A stretch of DNA of 64,000 bases, from NCBI GenBank assembly GCA_947507965.1, contig CANNQU010000007.1, forward strand, positions 16,236 to 80,235, written 5' to 3'. Position numbers and translations under genes: made by a program. A model generated the notes under the pieces. That model did not search any database and was not told the DNA's origin. It saw only the letters and a program-made list of their open reading frames with translations. Positions 62,637 through 64,000 of the stretch are shown here, in pieces. Positions within the stretch are counted from its first letter, which is position 1. Every line of letters begins with the position of its first letter. The DNA is from Bacteroidota bacterium. GTDB taxonomy: Bacteria > Bacteroidota > Bacteroidia > UKL13-3.

Positions 62637-62806
62637 CGTGAAAACTAGCAAATTTCGTTGACCTTGAAATGGCCCGCTTTAGATTCGACCTTACAGCCCG
62701 GTTTTCATTATACGCTACTAAAACGTCGAAGTCGGAAGAAATTAACCTGTATTTTTCTTAAAACAAACGATTACTTTCTTCATTTATAAAACGCCCTGAA
62801 TACTTC

Positions 62807-64000
62807 TTAAAACAAGAAATTATGATAGCCAATTTGAAAGGATAGATTTAGCTTTCTAGCAACAGCAGAAGGATTTACAGGCGAGCCATAAAGCTCAACC
62901 GAGGCATTTAACCGACTTTGGTAATTGATGAAATACTCCGCATGAAGAAAAGCAGACGCACTAATGGTTGCACCCTTCTGGGCAGCTTGCCCTAAATAAC
63001 GGAGGGTAGAATTTCCTGCATTGACATCGCCTGAAAGGGTTACTACGGTGCGGCTATTCGGGTAAAAGCCATAGTCACAACGAACAAAAATATTATATCC
63101 CATGAGCTTTTCGTTATAACTTGAATCGGGTTTGGTGGTATTGAATTTGAGGTCAAGACTTTGAATAGAATTCCCAAAATTTCCTCCAAAAGAGAGGATT
63201 CGTTGTCGTTTCAAACTTAATGGAGTATGCCTCACCCAAGCTAAACCTACTTTTATTCCTTTGGTAAGCTGTAACGCATTTTTCACCGTGGAATCGTCGG
63301 TAATTAAAGCCGCGGAATTTAAAAACCCATTCGAAAAGCTTGACCTTGAGGTAGTTAAACTACTCGGGATATCGATCGTTAGAGCTGTTTGAGTTCCTGC
63401 ATATCGTCGTGGCTGCCCCAAAACCCCGAATTGATTGATACGGTCGGTAACGGCATCTTTATAGTCCACCTGCAACGTACCTGAATTAAAATAAGTACTC
63501 TCTAAGCTACTGGGTTGGATGGAATAATTCCAGTTGTCGGCAATAATATTATAAACATCGATATCGCTTACTGTCACCATTTTATTGACTCTTAAGAAGT
63601 TCTCAATCTGGGCTACTTCGTAATTCCTTCTTTTTCTATAATCAAAAATTCGATCGTTATATAATAGCGTAATAAGGTTAACAAAATCATTGGTTTTCTC
63701 ATTGCTAATGACACCCTTAATTTTCCCGGCCTCCTTTAAATCATTTAAGATAAAAAGTGCCATCTGTGCATTCGAAACATACTCAAGACGTCCATGACCT
63801 AAACCTACGATAGGATTTAATCCAATATCAAAAATTGGCTTTCTGTTTTTATACGTACCATTATAAAACGAAACATTGCTGTTTGAACCGAATTCTATAA
63901 AATTATTTCCTTTGTAAATGCGTTGCAACCAATCTACTTTTTCAGCGATAGAAAATTGTGTTGGATTGCTGTTTCCCGCTAATTTTCCAATTCCTGTTCC
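62807..64000 (-). CDS. Putative outer membrane/gliding-type protein, 5' partial
   Basis: The frame is open to the right edge, so at least 397 residues are encoded here and the true start lies outside. Family not recognised. Seen: a polar N-terminal part (about the first 200 residues visible, with IYKGNNFIEFGSNS and the KNRKPIFDIGLNPIVGLGHG segment) and a C-terminal half with alternating beta-strands (KGIKVGLAWVRHTP, YNIFVRCDYGFYPN, SASAFLHAEYFINY) ending NLSFQIGYHNFLF, a typical aromatic-ended outer membrane barrel C-terminus. Ordinary base composition for the window. Confidence 0.5.
   Translation of the reverse strand, partial: GTGIGKLAGNSNPTQFSIAEKVDWLQRIYKGNNFIEFGSNSNVSFYNGTYKNRKPIFDIGLNPIVGLGHGRLEYVSNAQMALFILNDLKEAGKIKGVISNEKTNDFVNLITLLYNDRIFDYRKRRNYEVAQIENFLRVNKMVTVSDIDVYNIIADNWNYSIQPSSLESTYFNSGTLQVDYKDAVTDRINQFGVLGQPRRYAGTQTALTIDIPSSLTTSRSSFSNGFLNSAALITDDSTVKNALQLTKGIKVGLAWVRHTPLSLKRQRILSFGGNFGNSIQSLDLKFNTTKPDSSYNEKLMGYNIFVRCDYGFYPNSRTVVTLSGDVNAGNSTLRYLGQAAQKGATISASAFLHAEYFINYQSRLNASVELYGSPVNPSAVARKLNLSFQIGYHNFLF

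Noticed and set aside
62580..62651. 24-residue extension of RseP
   Set aside because: Begins with TTG and contains the predicted promoter; the RseP N-terminus fits ATG 62579.
1..64000. Defence islands, prophages or transposons
   Set aside because: No transposase, integrase, restriction or CRISPR-associated gene was seen; DUF2130 was considered but has no defence-type neighbours.

Overview
The window is from a Bacteroidota chromosome, probably a Chitinophaga/Sphingobacteria-type member (AT-rich; species not determinable from sequence alone). Evidence: secreted proteins with type IX secretion system (T9SS) C-terminal signals built around a YPNP motif, one gliding-motility-associated (type B) tail, a full-length SprA T9SS translocon protein, a TonB-dependent receptor paired with a DUF4249 lipoprotein, type III glutamine synthetase, short PLP-fold arginine decarboxylase, and promoters of the Bacteroidota form TTG-N19-TAnnTTTG with almost no Shine-Dalgarno sequences. 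I see no insertion sequences, phage genes, CRISPR arrays or rRNA; the window looks like vertically inherited core and envelope genes.

Layout. 1-2474: end of a lamin-tail-domain surface protein, then an acyl-ACP thioesterase. 2609-8163: envelope and chaperone block: lptD, a divergent N-acetylmuramoyl-L-alanine amidase whose start codon lies 5 bp from that of lptD, then htpG. 8262-19543 (all minus): a 1230-aa SBBP-repeat type B T9SS cargo, a LOG-family phosphoribohydrolase, a Calx-beta T9SS cargo, and a DUF1800/DUF1501 operon. 19720-22913 (plus): a GT22-like membrane mannosyltransferase and a BNR-repeat T9SS cargo. 22977-36000 (minus): a two-gene ABC transporter, a GH13 amylase lipoprotein, RNase R, arginine decarboxylase, and a TonB receptor-DUF4249-HTH operon. 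36000-40655: type III glutamine synthetase, a GT4 glycosyltransferase, pyrB. 40805-51468: a heparinase-like T9SS cargo divergent from sprA. 51472-59553: nth, DUF2130 protein, an M1 peptidase that ends in an Omp85-like barrel, an outer-membrane-like hypothetical protein, and a T9SS cargo. 59592-64000: a lipoprotein, tRNA-Leu(CAA), hscB, rseP and a partial barrel-like protein.

How the genes work together. The dominant theme is the cell envelope. LptD inserts LPS, the amidase remodels peptidoglycan, RseP cleaves membrane proteins, and SprA is the outer-membrane channel of the secretion system used by seven predicted cargos here (six type A, one type B). The rest is central metabolism (glutamine, pyrimidine, polyamine), RNA decay, DNA repair and Fe-S assembly.

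Most interesting points: the M1 metallopeptidase fused to an apparent Omp85 beta-barrel (resembling a type Vd secretion layout); a DUF1501 protein carrying both a Tat signal and a T9SS tail; several genes whose predicted promoter puts the transcription start on the start codon (candidate leaderless mRNAs); and a candidate small RNA or tandem terminator at 36046-36129. Several start codons are set downstream of the longest open frame, because the extensions begin with TTG or contain promoter elements.
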